A stretch of 64,000 nucleotides of DNA from Cytobacillus sp. IB215665 (GTDB taxonomy: Bacteria; Bacillota; Bacilli; Bacillales; SM2101), in assembly GCF_033963835.1 (NCBI RefSeq), contig NZ_JAXBME010000005.1, positions 294,372 to 358,371 on the forward strand, written 5' to 3'. Below the pieces are notes generated by a model that saw only the letters and a list, made by a program, of their open reading frames with translations, had not been told where the DNA came from and made no database searches. The position numbers and the translations under genes were made by a program. Shown one piece after another: positions 36,445-46,275 of the stretch; position 1 is the stretch's first letter, and every line of letters starts with the position of its first letter.

Positions 36445-36600
36445 ATGAATCAATTACAACGAACTATTGAACAAAAAAGAGAGGAGATGACAAGAATTGC
36501 AACAAGAGAGGGACTTACAAGCCAAAAAGTCATTAGATGTAGTCAAGAGCTAGATCAATTGATTAATCATTATCTGATTTTCTATAAAAGGTTGAGTTAA
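36445..36600 (+). CDS. Spo0E-family aspartyl-phosphate phosphatase
   Basis: 51 residues with the Spo0E signature SQELDQLINHY near the C-terminus, preceded by an N-terminal helix (IEQKREEMTRIATREG). These two-helix proteins dephosphorylate Spo0A-P and delay sporulation. The ATG at 36445 follows AAGGAG by eight bases. Good evidence that the organism sporulates. Confidence 0.88.
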   Translation: MNQLQRTIEQKREEMTRIATREGLTSQKVIRCSQELDQLINHYLIFYKRLS

Positions 36601-36637
36601 TTTTTATTTATGAATGTGCACTTTCTGTTTTTACAAA

Positions 36638-36793
36638 TGCTCTTTTCGTAAACTTTGATGCCATTTTACTAAAAGTGGACAGTAAGGGGAGATTTTTTCT
36701 GAGCCTCATTATTAAAGTAGGAAAGATGCCAAAAAGGTAGATATATACGTGTTTTAAATGATAGTACGAAAAAATAATTTATGCGAAAGCATC
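36638..36793 (+). repeat. MITE-like repeat copy
   Basis: TGCTCTTTTCGTAAACTTTG ... ATGCGAAAGCATC, 156 bp, internal GATGCC and TATATACGTGTTT blocks kept. Shortly after the Spo0E-like gene. Confidence 0.7.
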
Positions 36794-36860
36794 TTATACA
36801 AATATGGAGCGAACGAAAATGAGGTCTATAAACAATAACACAGCACGGAGATATTAAGCA

Positions 36861-36961
36861 GGCTCTTTTTTGGTAAACTTTGATGCCATTTTTACAAATG
36901 TTAATTATATTCATATTTATTTCTTAATAAATCGAGAGAACTTATCAATGCAAAAACAGCC
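36861..36961 (+). repeat. MITE-like repeat copy with internal deletion
   Basis: Keeps both ends (GGCTCTTTTTTGGTAAAC and AATGCAAAAACAGCC) but only 101 bp, lacking the central GATGCC block. Directly upstream of the chemotaxis receptor gene. Confidence 0.65.
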
Positions 36962-37024
36962 ATTAATGAACAGCAGACAGCATATTGCTATAGAACTTTC
37001 CTAAGCTCGTAAAGGAGACAAACA

Positions 37025-38791
37025 ATGTTTAAGAATACTTCAGTTAAGAAAAAATTATTAATACTCTTTTGTACACCTTTATTATTATCTTTATTGTCCA
37101 GTTCTATATTACTGTATTTAAATGATAGAAATGTAGAGAAGCTTATACAGTCTTTGTATGATACGTCATTTCAAACAAACTCCTTAATCTTAGATGCCGA
37201 TAAGGATTTATATCAAGCATTAGTTGGGTTCCAGTCGTTAACAATAGAGGGGAATTCAGATGAATATATAGAAGAAACACGTCTAGATATTCAAAGTAAC
37301 ATTACAAGAGCAGTTGAAAAAGTTGACGAGTCTTTAACTATTATTCAAGAGCAAAGCTTACAAGACATTACACAACCATCTATCGAGGATAACACTCAGG
37401 AAGATACTTCATCTCAAACTGACACTAATAACATAACGATTCAACAGCTACTATTAGATTTTAAGGAACATTTTGGGGTTTGGGCTAAAATCACTGAAGA
37501 AAAGGATCCAAGCTATACTTTGTATAAGGATTCACTACCTGTTTTTGAAGCGGCACGTGATAACTTAAAAATATCTGGAGATATATTAAATGATTATGCA
37601 CTAAATAATATTGATGATATACACCTTTCAAACAAAACAACTAAAATATGGTTTTTTTCCATTTTTTTATTCTTCTTCTTAATGATTACTGGAGGTGGTT
37701 TACTTTTCATTAGTGGAATGATTAGAACAATACATGAAATTTTGTTTAAAATACAGGATGTGAGTGAAGGTAATCTTCAAGTTGAATTAAAAAGCAAGTA
37801 TACGAATAGTGAACTCGGGAAAATGTTAAAGGGTTCAGATGTAATGGTTTCAAAATTAAGGGAGCTCATTTTTAGTATTAATGAACATTCTAAAACTGTT
37901 CAAAAAGCTTCTATTGAGCTAAGTCAAAGTAGTAAAGAATCTTCAGCTGCTACTAACCATGTAGCTGATAATATACAGACTATTACTGGAGGAATAGAAG
38001 TCCAAGCAAACATGATAGATGAAACGAGCACATCCGTGGAAGAAATGGCAACAGGTGTTCAAAAAATCGCTGAAAGTACTTCGTATATCTCGATGCTTTC
38101 AGAAAAAACAGATCATCAGGCAGATAAAGGAAATGAAGTAGTTATACAACTGCAAAATCAAATTGAAAGTATGATGAACACAATTAAACACTTAGCTACC
38201 ATTGTTACTTCGTTAAATCAACGTTCTGACAAAATTGGCTCTATCATAGACAATATAACAACATTCGCTAATCAGACAAATCTTCTTTCATTAAATGCCT
38301 CTATTGAAGCAGCAAGAGCTGGGGAACAAGGGCGTGGTTTTGCAGTAGTTGCTGAGGAAATTAGAAAACTGGCTACAAGTTCATTGGAATCTGCAGAAAG
38401 TATTCAAACATTAATTGTTGATACCCAAAGTGAAATTTCTAATGTAACAGAGAGTATGAAATCTGCAGTAGAAGAATCAGCGAAAAGCAATCAATCCATG
38501 GTAGAGGTTAGTGAAGATTTTAAAATCATTTCAAAACATATTAAAGATATGGGTGATCATATTCATGAGACCTCAGCAATTACACAACAACTAGCTGCAA
38601 GTTCACAAGAGGTCGCCTCATCCATGGCTAATTCTAAAACAACCTCTCATGACATTTTTGCAAAATCACAAAATGTTGTTGCTGCTGCTGAAGAACAGTT
38701 AGCCTTAATAGAAAATATGGATGCTGCTGCGCATGAATTAATGAAGGTAGTAGATCAATTAAACAAGTCCATTGCCATTTTTAAAGTATAG
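37025..38791 (+). CDS. Methyl-accepting chemotaxis protein
   Basis: 588 residues: membrane helix 1 (about 10-28), an extracytoplasmic helical sensor (30-205), membrane helix 2 (208-230), HAMP (230-285) and a cytoplasmic signalling domain. The hairpin tip [32 protein letters not shown] is canonical, and flanking Glu/Gln pairs offer methylation sites. The sensor contains a Gln/Thr/Asn-rich stretch (about 110-140). Ligand unknown. AAAGGAG precedes the ATG. No che genes nearby. Confidence 0.93.
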   Translation: MFKNTSVKKKLLILFCTPLLLSLLSSSILLYLNDRNVEKLIQSLYDTSFQTNSLILDADKDLYQALVGFQSLTIEGNSDEYIEETRLDIQSNITRAVEKVDESLTIIQEQSLQDITQPSIEDNTQEDTSSQTDTNNITIQQLLLDFKEHFGVWAKITEEKDPSYTLYKDSLPVFEAARDNLKISGDILNDYALNNIDDIHLSNKTTKIWFFSIFLFFFLMITGGGLLFISGMIRTIHEILFKIQDVSEGNLQVELKSKYTNSELGKMLKGSDVMVSKLRELIFSINEHSKTVQKASIELSQSSKESSAATNHVADNIQTITGGIEVQANMIDETSTSVEEMATGVQKIAESTSYISMLSEKTDHQADKGNEVVIQLQNQIESMMNTIKHLATIVTSLNQRSDKIGSIIDNITTFANQTNLLSLNASIEAARAGEQGRGFAVVAEEIRKLATSSLESAESIQTLIVDTQSEISNVTESMKSAVEESAKSNQSMVEVSEDFKIISKHIKDMGDHIHETSAITQQLAASSQEVASSMANSKTTSHDIFAKSQNVVAAAEEQLALIENMDAAAHELMKVVDQLNKSIAIFKV

Positions 38792-39000
38792 TTATTTTAG
38801 TATGGAGCGATCTAAGTTTATATGAATGTTCACTTAAAATGGCGAAAGCGTGTAAATACTATTTGAAAAATTCTAATGTCTAATAATCGTTCTATTTGTT
38901 ATTTTTTTGATTTGATGCTATTATATAAAATTTTCAACGGCTACATAATCCGCACCCAATTATTTAATAACGAAAGCTAGTTATAAATGGTGATAAATTT

Positions 39001-39027
39001 GCAACAAAAAATCCGAAAACAGCCTAA
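39001..39027 (+). repeat. MITE-like end fragment
   Basis: GCAACAAAAAATCCGAAAACAGCC, the right terminal part only. The remaining gap (38792-39260) contains no supported gene. Confidence 0.4.
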
Positions 39028-39261
39028 TCAAAGGAATATGAATAAGGTTGTGTTCGCATTAATGGTAGCTTCTCATACTATGAACTACACACGTATACAA
39101 TGATCGTTCGTGATATCTATTATTATACATCGATAAATATGAATTTAATCTATTTTTAATTGAGGTAATTTCATGTATATAACAACATAGTTCACAAAAA
39201 GAGTCTTGAATATTACGACCTTTAAACGAAGAACATTCAGTCAAGGTGGTACAATAGTATA

Positions 39262-39312
39262 AAAAAATGCTCCAACGCTTGTTTGAGGTCAACAAGATGT
39301 TGGAGCATTTTG
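39262..39312 (-). terminator. Terminator of rocD
   Basis: AAATGCTCCAAC pairs with GTTGGAGCATTTT around an inner CTTGTT/AACAAG stem; on the minus strand it ends in TTTTTT. Located 45 bases after the rocD stop. Confidence 0.75.
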
Positions 39313-39356
39313 TATTTGCTGCTTATTTAGTTTTGTTGTAGTGATTGACCATAGCG

Positions 39357-40559
39357 TTACATTCCTAATACTTTTTGGATACGTTCAATCGCCCAGTCAA
39401 GCTCATCTTGTTTAATAACAAGTGGTGGAGCGAATCGGATAACATTTTCATGTGTTTCTTTACATAGTAAACCTTCTGCTTTAAGTGTTTCACAATATTT
39501 ACGTGCCGGTTCATGTAACTCTACTCCAATAAATAACCCTCTGCCACGTATTTCTTTTATCATTGGATTATTAATTTCTTTCAGCTTATCTGTGAAGTAA
39601 TTTCCTAGCTCTAATGATCTTTCTGCAAGATTTTCTTCCTCTAACACTTCTAATGATGCGAGTGATACCGCACATGCAAGTGGGTTGCCACCAAATGTTG
39701 ATCCGTGTGATCCAGGGTTAAATACATTAAGAATGTCTTTATTTGCGACTACACAAGAGATTGGGAATACACCACCACCTAATGCTTTTCCGAGAATCCA
39801 CATATCTGGTTCTACGTTTTCCCATTCTGTAGCAAACATTTTTCCTGTACGTGCTAAGCCTGCTTGAATTTCATCAGCAATAAATAATACATTCTGTTGC
39901 TTACAAAGATCATAAGCTTCTTTTAAGAATCCATCTGGAGGAAATACGATGCCCGCCTCACCTTGAATTGGTTCAAGTAAGAAGCCTGCAGTGTTTGGCG
40001 TAATGGCTGCTTTTAAAGCTTCTAAATCACCATATGGAATTAATTTAATACCAGGAAGCATTGGGCCGAATCCTCGCTTATATTCTGCCTCTGAAGATAG
40101 AGATACAGCTGTCATTGTTCGCCCATGAAAGTTACCTTCACAAGCGATGATTTCAGCTTGATCTTGTGCAATACCTTTAACTTCATAACCCCAACGGCGT
40201 ACTGCTTTAATTGCCGTTTCAACTGCTTCGGCACCTGTATTCATAGGTAAAGCCATTTCTTTACCTGTCATTTCACAAATTTTTTCATACCAAGGACCTA
40301 GTTGGTCGTTATGAAAAGCACGTGAGGTCAATGTTACTTTATCAGCTTGATCTTTCAGAGCTTGAATTATTTTTGGATGACGGTGCCCTTGGTTAACTGC
40401 AGAATAGGCACTTAACATATCCATATATTTATTACCCTCTGGATCTTCAACCCAAACACCTTCTGCTTTTGAAATAACGATAGGGAGTGGATGGTAGTTG
40501 TGAGCTCCGTACTTCTCGGTTTGTTCAATGATGCGATTTGAAGTTGTTGTGTTCATCAA
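39357..40559 (-). CDS. rocD: Ornithine aminotransferase RocD
   Basis: 400 residues. PLP enzyme converting ornithine and 2-oxoglutarate to glutamate semialdehyde and glutamate in arginine catabolism. Characteristic segments are [18 protein letters not shown] at the start, [19 protein letters not shown] near 105, [24 protein letters not shown] near 230 and [10 protein letters not shown] with the PLP-binding Lys near 257. A sigma-54 promoter lies upstream, and the rocR gene is divergent, as in B. subtilis. rocE and rocF do not follow; rocD ends alone in a terminator. Confidence 0.95.
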   Translation of the reverse strand: MMNTTTSNRIIEQTEKYGAHNYHPLPIVISKAEGVWVEDPEGNKYMDMLSAYSAVNQGHRHPKIIQALKDQADKVTLTSRAFHNDQLGPWYEKICEMTGKEMALPMNTGAEAVETAIKAVRRWGYEVKGIAQDQAEIIACEGNFHGRTMTAVSLSSEAEYKRGFGPMLPGIKLIPYGDLEALKAAITPNTAGFLLEPIQGEAGIVFPPDGFLKEAYDLCKQQNVLFIADEIQAGLARTGKMFATEWENVEPDMWILGKALGGGVFPISCVVANKDILNVFNPGSHGSTFGGNPLACAVSLASLEVLEEENLAERSLELGNYFTDKLKEINNPMIKEIRGRGLFIGVELHEPARKYCETLKAEGLLCKETHENVIRFAPPLVIKQDELDWAIERIQKVLGM

Positions 40560-40601
40560 ATTCTCTCCTTCTTTTACTTAAAAATAGTGTAGTAATTTTC
40601 A

Positions 40602-40619
40602 ATGCAATTTTCATGCCAA
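40602..40619 (-). promoter_or_regulatory. Sigma-54 (SigL) promoter of rocD
   Basis: Minus strand TTGGCATGAAAATTGCAT matches the -24/-12 consensus TGGCAC-N5-TTGCW almost exactly, 43 bases before the rocD start. Confidence 0.85.
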
Positions 40620-40624
40620 TAAAA

Positions 40625-40770
40625 GGCTTTTCTTACACTATTGTTTCCCATTTTAACTGTAATAGTGGCTTTATATGATATTCCTTGCTTTACTGAAGAA
40701 AAAACGATACGAAGTCTAGTTGTGTATATGTTCATTTCATAGAAGGAAAACAACAGTTAATGCGAAGTAG
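40625..40770 (+). repeat. Decayed MITE-like copy between rocD promoter and RocR-site candidate
   Basis: Starts GGCTTTTCTTACAC and contains CGATACGAAGTCTAGTTGTG and AACAACAGTTAATGCGAAG. It sits six bases upstream of the -24 box and 40 bases short of the RocR-site candidate, filling the DNA that must loop for activation. Confidence 0.6.
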
Positions 40771-40811
40771 ACTTGTATCATTAGTATTTAACAAATATAA
40801 ATATGTATTTG

Positions 40812-40828
40812 TGCAAAAAAAATTTGCA
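40812..40828. promoter_or_regulatory. Candidate RocR upstream activating sequence
   Basis: TGCAAAAAAAATTTGCA, two perfect 6-bp arms with an A5 centre, resembles the TTTGCAAA...TTTGCAAA RocR sites of B. subtilis. About 200 bases from the rocD sigma-54 promoter and close to the rocR start, so it could serve both genes. Confidence 0.65.
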
Positions 40829-40912
40829 TCAAGTTATTACACTGTGTGATTAGTGCATAATTATATTGCGGCTGTCAAGTTGTTCATTTACAATATTATT
40901 GTGGTGATGAAG

Positions 40913-42310
40913 ATGAATAACAAGGAACATGAAAATAAGCTTCTGTTAATATTTGATCAACTTGTAGATGAAATTGATATCGGTGTTCATGTGATAGATC
41001 AGCATGGACGAACGATTATATACAATAAAAAAATGGCACAAATAGAGGGCATGGAACGTGAAGATGTGTTACACAAAAATTTATTAGAAAGCTATACATT
41101 TCAGGATCAACAGTCAAGCACACTCATACAAGCGCTGCAACATTTGCAAATAACAAGGAATGTAAAACAAACATATTTTAACCTACTAGGAAAAGAAATT
41201 ACAACTATAAACGATACCTTTCCAATTAGCGATAGTAAAAAACAAATGATTGGTGCGATGGAAATTGCTAAAGATGTAACTAAACTTGAGAGACTTATAC
41301 GGGAAAATATGCAGAAAAAAGGAAATGCAACTTTTACATTTGAACATATTTTAAGTGATAGTCAGGTGATGAAGGAACTAATTGAGACTAGTAAACGAGC
41401 AACACGAACTTCGTCTTCCGTACTTATTGTAGGTGAGACTGGAACAGGAAAAGAACTATTTGCTCAAAGCATTCATAACGGTAGCTCTCGATCTGCAAAA
41501 CCCTTTATTTCACAGAATTGCGCTGCACTACCTGATCATCTTATTGAAGGGTTATTATTTGGTACGAAGAAGGGTGCTTTTACAGGAGCAATAGAGCGGC
41601 CAGGGTTATTTGAACAAGCGGAAGGCGGGACATTACTTCTTGATGAAATCAATTCTTTGAATCCAGTATTACAAGCCAAGCTATTACGTGCACTCCAAGA
41701 AAAAAGTATACGGCGCATCGGTGACACGAAAGATACGCCAATCGATGTGCGGATTATAGCAACAATGAATGAAGATCCAATAGATGCAATTGCTGAAGGA
41801 CGATTAAGAAAGGATTTATTCTATCGATTAAGTGTAGTGTCAGTATTTATTCCGCCATTACGTGATAGAAAAGAGGACATTAACCTGCTATTAAATAGTT
41901 TTATTAAAAAGTATAATAAACTGTTTGGGATGAGTGTTAAACAAATCGATGAACAAGTAATGAGATCTTTTTATGATTATGATTGGCCTGGAAATGTAAG
42001 AGAATTAGAACATATCGTAGAAGGTGCAATGAATTTTATTGATGAGAATGAAGACATTACATTTGCACATTTACCAATTCAATTTAGAAATAAACCTCAG
42101 TTCAAACAGCATGCTATTCAAGTTGCTTTAAATAAGGAGGAGTCATTTAAAACACTTGAAGAATATATGAATAATGCGGAGGTTGAGTATATTAAAGAAG
42201 CTCTTCAAGTCAATGATTATAATATATCTAATACTGCAAAAGCTCTTGGCATGAGTAGACAGAGCCTTCAATATCGACTGAGAAAATATCAAATTAACAA
42301 GCACTTTTAG
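40913..42310 (+). CDS. rocR: RocR-type sigma-54 dependent activator of arginine catabolism
   Basis: 465 residues: PAS sensor (about 10-125), AAA+ domain (140-370) and C-terminal Fis-type helix-turn-helix (430-463, ISNTAKALGMSRQSLQYRLRK). GETGTGKE is Walker A and the GTKKGAFTGA loop contacts sigma-54. The sequence tracks B. subtilis RocR closely (VDEIDIGVHVIDQHGRTI; KLERLIRENMQKKGN). It responds to ornithine/citrulline and activates roc genes. The start is probably the ATG at 40913 (40907 possible), after GGTGATG; a longer frame from 40853 has no counterpart in RocR. Confidence 0.93.
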   Translation: MNNKEHENKLLLIFDQLVDEIDIGVHVIDQHGRTIIYNKKMAQIEGMEREDVLHKNLLESYTFQDQQSSTLIQALQHLQITRNVKQTYFNLLGKEITTINDTFPISDSKKQMIGAMEIAKDVTKLERLIRENMQKKGNATFTFEHILSDSQVMKELIETSKRATRTSSSVLIVGETGTGKELFAQSIHNGSSRSAKPFISQNCAALPDHLIEGLLFGTKKGAFTGAIERPGLFEQAEGGTLLLDEINSLNPVLQAKLLRALQEKSIRRIGDTKDTPIDVRIIATMNEDPIDAIAEGRLRKDLFYRLSVVSVFIPPLRDRKEDINLLLNSFIKKYNKLFGMSVKQIDEQVMRSFYDYDWPGNVRELEHIVEGAMNFIDENEDITFAHLPIQFRNKPQFKQHAIQVALNKEESFKTLEEYMNNAEVEYIKEALQVNDYNISNTAKALGMSRQSLQYRLRKYQINKHF

Positions 42311-42370
42311 TAACTTATCGCTTTTTTAATACCTTTGAGTAGTTAGGTATGTTTTTCTAGTCTTTAGAAA

Positions 42371-42482
42371 GGTGCTTTTACGAAAAATTTGTTGCTTATA
42401 AGAACAGTTGCCACAAAAGGTTGTTAAATTTCTCAGTTAACTCTTAGTATGAACACCAACATTAATGAGACAAAAACGTTTC
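42371..42482 (+). repeat. Decayed MITE-like copy
   Basis: GGTGCTTTTACGAAAAATTTG with GTTGC, ending AATGAGACAAAAACG. First of two adjacent relics after rocR. Confidence 0.45.
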
Positions 42483-42496
42483 CTGTCTTTGATTTA

Positions 42497-42606
42497 GGTT
42501 TCTTTCACAAACTTTGTTACTATTGAGCCTAAGTACATGAAAAATGCTTGGTTTATATGTATTTTTTTCTTAGAACGAAAAACAACAATCATTGAGAAAA
42601 CAGTCT
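42497..42606 (+). repeat. Decayed MITE-like copy
   Basis: GGTTTCTTTCACAAACTTTG ... CGAAAAACAACAATC, ends GAGAAAACAGTCT. Second relic, before the sensor kinase gene. Confidence 0.55.
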
Positions 42607-42725
42607 AGGTTTACGAAACACAGCTAAGTAGTTTTTCTGTATAAGTAGATTTTAGACCTTCCATGTAGCAAACAATTCCATTACAATTATAGTGTAAACT
42701 TTAAATGAGGGAGTCTGGATGATAA

Positions 42726-44882
42726 ATGGAATATATAGTTGACTCGTTTAATCCGTTTCTTATTTTATTGTCAATTATACTAACTATATTAGCTACTTAT
42801 ACTGCTATAGATTTATTATTAATATATAAAAAAGCAGAAAAAAATAAACGACGCATATTTATTAGTGGATCTATTTCTATGGCAATTGGCATTTGGATCG
42901 TTAATTTTTTAGGTATACTTGCTAGTGCTCCAAAAGGGATAAAGATATTTCACATACCTCTGGCGACTTTTTCTTTCATTCTAGCACTTCTGTTTACCGC
43001 AACTTCCTTTTCCCTAGTAACTAAGAAATCCACGAAGTTTATACATATTTTTATATGTAGTTTAGTAATGACCATTGGTCTTGTCACTAGCCATATTATT
43101 GGTATCTCAGCTGTGTCTGATGTTGTCTATAATTTATTGCTAGTTGCTTTATCAAGTATGATTGTATTAGGAACTTTTGTATTTACTTTTTGGATATTGT
43201 TTCAACTGCCAACACAGTCTGCAACAATTCGGACTTGGATCACACCGATTTGCTCATTTCTAATTACTTGTGCAATTGTACAAAATCATTTTATTTTAAT
43301 TAGAGCATCTAACCTCCAGTTTCAAGGAGGGGATGGGTTGGTTCAAAATGCGAATCAAGATGTCACAGCTCTATTTGTTGTACTTGTATTTTCTATAATG
43401 ATTTTTTCAGGACTTTTGGCGAATAGCATTTCATTAAATAGAAGAGTAGCATCTAAAGAGACATATGCAAAGGACATTACAACCGCGTTAGACGAATCTT
43501 CTATTGTGGCTATTACTGATGCTAAAGGATCTATCACATATGTGAATGATAAATTTGTGCAAATTTCCAAATATGAGGAGCATGAATTAATTGGACAGAA
43601 CCATAGAATTTTGAATTCAAACTATCATTCATCAATTTTTTTCCGAGAGCTATGGCAAACGATTGGTCACGGTGATGTATGGAAAGGACAAATTAGAAAT
43701 AGAGCAAAGGATGGAACCCATTATTGGGTAGATACAACGATTGTGCCATTACTTAATAGCAAAGGAAAACCTTATCAATATGTATCGATTAGAAATGATA
43801 TTACAAGTAAAAAGCTGACAGAGCTTCAATTGAAGGATAAATTAAAAGAAATAAGCGATATCAAATATGCATTAGATCAATCAACAATTGTGGCAATTAC
43901 TGATCGTCAAGGCTTTATTACTTATGCAAATGATGAATTTTGTAAGATTTCTAAATACGATAGAGAGGAGTTGCTCGGCAAGAATCATAGCTTGTTGAAC
44001 TCTGGATACCATTCCGCTGATTTTTTTAAAAACATGTGGCAAACGATAGGAAATGGTGACATATGGAAAGGTGAAATTCGTAATAAAGCTAAAGATGGAT
44101 CATTTTATTGGGTTTATACAACAATTGTACCTTTTATTAGTGAGGATGGAAAACCGTATCAATATTTAGCGATTAGAAATGACATCACAGATCAGAAAAA
44201 AACGGAAGATATGCTTCATCGACAAGATAAATTAGCTGCGGTCGGTCAATTAGCAGCAGGTGTTGCTCATGAAATTCGAAATCCCCTCACTTCAATGAAG
44301 GGCTATGCAGAATTTCTAAGAGAGGATGAAAATAATATTGAACGACAGGAATTCCTCGATATTATTCTTGATGAAATTGAACGAGTGAACTCTATTGTTG
44401 AGGACTTTATGGTACTTGCAAAACCTAATGCACCATTGTTAAAAGTGAAGGATATTATACCTATGATAAATAATGTCTTATCATTATTAGAATTTGAAGC
44501 TAAAAAAAGGAAAGTAAAACTTAAATTCGAATATAACGAGGAAGCAATAAAGGTCGCATGTGATGAAAATCGCTTAAAGCAAGTTTTCTTAAACTTTATT
44601 AAAAATGGTATAGAAGCGATGCCGAATGGTGGAGACCTTATTGTAAGAGCGGTCATTCTCGATGAGCATGTTCAAATTTCCATTCATGATACTGGTGTAG
44701 GCATTCCAGAAGAAAAGATGAAGAAGTTAGGTGAACCATTTTATACGACAAAAAAAGATGGAAATGGGCTTGGGCTAATGGTTAGCTTTAAAATAATTGA
44801 AAGTCATTATGGTAAAGTTTTTATTGAAAGTGAAGAAAACAAAGGAACAACCTTTAATATTTTGTTGCCTAAAACGGCTTAG
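42726..44882 (+). CDS. Sensor histidine kinase with MHYT-like membrane domain and two PAS domains
   Basis: 718 residues. Seven membrane helices (about 5-240) align with the MHYT sensor domain, but its three metal-binding motifs are altered: GIWIVNFLGI, GLVTSHIIGI and AIVQNHFILI replace the usual SMHYTGM pattern. Two very similar PAS domains follow (about 250-370 and 375-500; each has NHxxLNSxYHS and WKGxIRNxAKDG). Then HisKA with VAHEIRNPLTSMKGYAEFL (His near 514) and HATPase with GDENRLKQVFLNFIKN-like N box and GVGIP. The kinase part resembles the sporulation kinases KinA-KinE. It has no adjacent response regulator, which fits phosphorelay input to Spo0F. Confidence 0.85.
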   Translation: MEYIVDSFNPFLILLSIILTILATYTAIDLLLIYKKAEKNKRRIFISGSISMAIGIWIVNFLGILASAPKGIKIFHIPLATFSFILALLFTATSFSLVTKKSTKFIHIFICSLVMTIGLVTSHIIGISAVSDVVYNLLLVALSSMIVLGTFVFTFWILFQLPTQSATIRTWITPICSFLITCAIVQNHFILIRASNLQFQGGDGLVQNANQDVTALFVVLVFSIMIFSGLLANSISLNRRVASKETYAKDITTALDESSIVAITDAKGSITYVNDKFVQISKYEEHELIGQNHRILNSNYHSSIFFRELWQTIGHGDVWKGQIRNRAKDGTHYWVDTTIVPLLNSKGKPYQYVSIRNDITSKKLTELQLKDKLKEISDIKYALDQSTIVAITDRQGFITYANDEFCKISKYDREELLGKNHSLLNSGYHSADFFKNMWQTIGNGDIWKGEIRNKAKDGSFYWVYTTIVPFISEDGKPYQYLAIRNDITDQKKTEDMLHRQDKLAAVGQLAAGVAHEIRNPLTSMKGYAEFLREDENNIERQEFLDIILDEIERVNSIVEDFMVLAKPNAPLLKVKDIIPMINNVLSLLEFEAKKRKVKLKFEYNEEAIKVACDENRLKQVFLNFIKNGIEAMPNGGDLIVRAVILDEHVQISIHDTGVGIPEEKMKKLGEPFYTTKKDGNGLGLMVSFKIIESHYGKVFIESEENKGTTFNILLPKTA

Positions 44883-44951
44883 CATAGAAAAGAGGGCAGG
44901 AGAGTTCTGCCCTTTTTGTATGTGGAAATTTTCTAGGTTAAATGATAATGG

Positions 44952-45698
44952 TTATTTCTTCATGTTATCTGCAAAAATTTCCATTGATTTACACATGAAT
45001 TTTGCTAAGCCTTCACCATATTTGTCAATATTCTTTGTGAACCGTTCATCATTAACATACAATTGCCCTAATCCTTTAAATGCCTCAGGAGAATAATTTC
45101 CTATCTTATTCAAAAAATCATACCATTCTTTAATTGCTTCTTGTGCTACTTGTGATTCAGGTGAACGGTCTCGAAGTAATGCAAGTTTCATATACACTGA
45201 GTCCCACTCTTTGGAAAAATGCTCCCTTTCATCTTTAGACATATTTGTTATACTAGTGTTTACTGTATCCACAGCTTGATCTCCCCAACGTTTACGTGCT
45301 TCCTCCTCGTAGGGATTATGACTAAAATCAAAGCCTTCGAATTTTTCTTTATTCGTCATGTGAATTTCTCCTTTCATATGCTTGATTGTTTTATTAATCG
45401 TTGTAATCATGTTATCTAGTCGACGTCGCTTTTCTATTAACATTTGTTGGTGAAGTTCTAACGCTTCACGCCGGTTAAATGAAGGGCTATTAATAATCTC
45501 GTTAATTTTTTTTAAAGGGAAGCCAAGCTCTCTAAAAAAGAGGATTTGTTGTAATGATTCAAGATTATCATCGGTGTATAGCCGATAACCAGCTTCAGTC
45601 ACTTTAGCTGGTTTTAGCAGTCCAATTTCATCATAATGGTGTAGTGTGCGCACACTGATACCTACCAAATCTGCAACTTCTTTAACTCTCTTTGACAT
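44952..45698 (-). CDS. MerR-family regulator with TipAS drug-binding domain (Mta/TipAL-like)
   Basis: 248 residues. MerR helix-turn-helix at the N-terminus (VKEVADLVGISVRTLHHYDEIGLLKP), a dimer coiled coil (75-115), then a TipAS domain (about 120-245: FSHNPYEEEARKRWGDQAVDTVN; Y...GLGQLYVNDERFTKNIDKYGEGLAKFM). Mta of B. subtilis has the same layout and activates drug exporters. A typical MerR promoter lies directly upstream, so it probably controls itself. No exporter is adjacent. Confidence 0.9.
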   Translation of the reverse strand: MSKRVKEVADLVGISVRTLHHYDEIGLLKPAKVTEAGYRLYTDDNLESLQQILFFRELGFPLKKINEIINSPSFNRREALELHQQMLIEKRRRLDNMITTINKTIKHMKGEIHMTNKEKFEGFDFSHNPYEEEARKRWGDQAVDTVNTSITNMSKDEREHFSKEWDSVYMKLALLRDRSPESQVAQEAIKEWYDFLNKIGNYSPEAFKGLGQLYVNDERFTKNIDKYGEGLAKFMCKSMEIFADNMKK

Positions 45699-45722
45699 GG
45701 TTATAACCTCCCTTCAACTTTT

Positions 45723-45753
45723 ACTATAAAGTATAACGTAACGTTAGAGTCAA
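45723..45753 (-). promoter_or_regulatory. MerR-type promoter with operator in a 19-bp spacer
   Basis: Minus strand TTGACT, 19-base spacer, TATAGT. The spacer contains the 13-bp palindrome TAACGTTACGTTA (45734-45746). The over-long spacer is the hallmark of promoters that MerR proteins twist into an active form. Confidence 0.85.
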
Positions 45754-46275
45754 TATTAAAAAGGGAGTTTTTACATAAATAATTATTTTCGTGATTTTTT
45801 TAAAAAACGATGACTGTACGAAAACTTCTAGTTTAGGAGCAATAGCAACAAAGATAATGGAAAGGCATAAATAAAGAGAATAAATAGCCTTTTGAACATT
45901 AAATTTGTATGAAAAGAAGAAATAAGTATGGATGTAGAAGATTGTAAGGCATCTTTTACTTTTGTAAAACGATGGAGGCAAAATAGCTTACTTCTTTGTT
46001 GGGTTTTACGAATTTCCAGCAACAAAACAAAGTTATATTCCTATTTTATAGAAGGAAAGCTACTACGAAACAGAGGTTGATTATGTATTTTTTCTTAGAC
46101 CAGATTAACCATTGACCTGAAAACAACAATAAAGACCGTAAGCTGTTAACTTAACGGTCTCAATCGATTTTATATTAGTTTTTATGAATGCCTAGCTCTA
46201 CAGTCTTGGCGTAATTTTACATCAAAGCCAACTGCGTAATAGTGTTAGCTGTGGTTAAATTAGGTAGTCTCTTAT
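45754..46275. other. Gap with a decayed MITE-like copy
   Basis: About 46001-46130 carries scrambled family pieces (GGGTTTTACGAA, GAAGGAAAGCTACTACGAA, TGTATTTTTTCTTAG). No gene is supported in the rest; a hairpin near 46110-46165 (AAGACCGTAAG... ACGGTCT) may terminate the ABC-F transcript. Confidence 0.4.

Noticed and set aside
39059..39295. Reading frame downstream of rocD on the minus strand
   Set aside because: It overlaps the rocD terminator and lacks a ribosome binding site.
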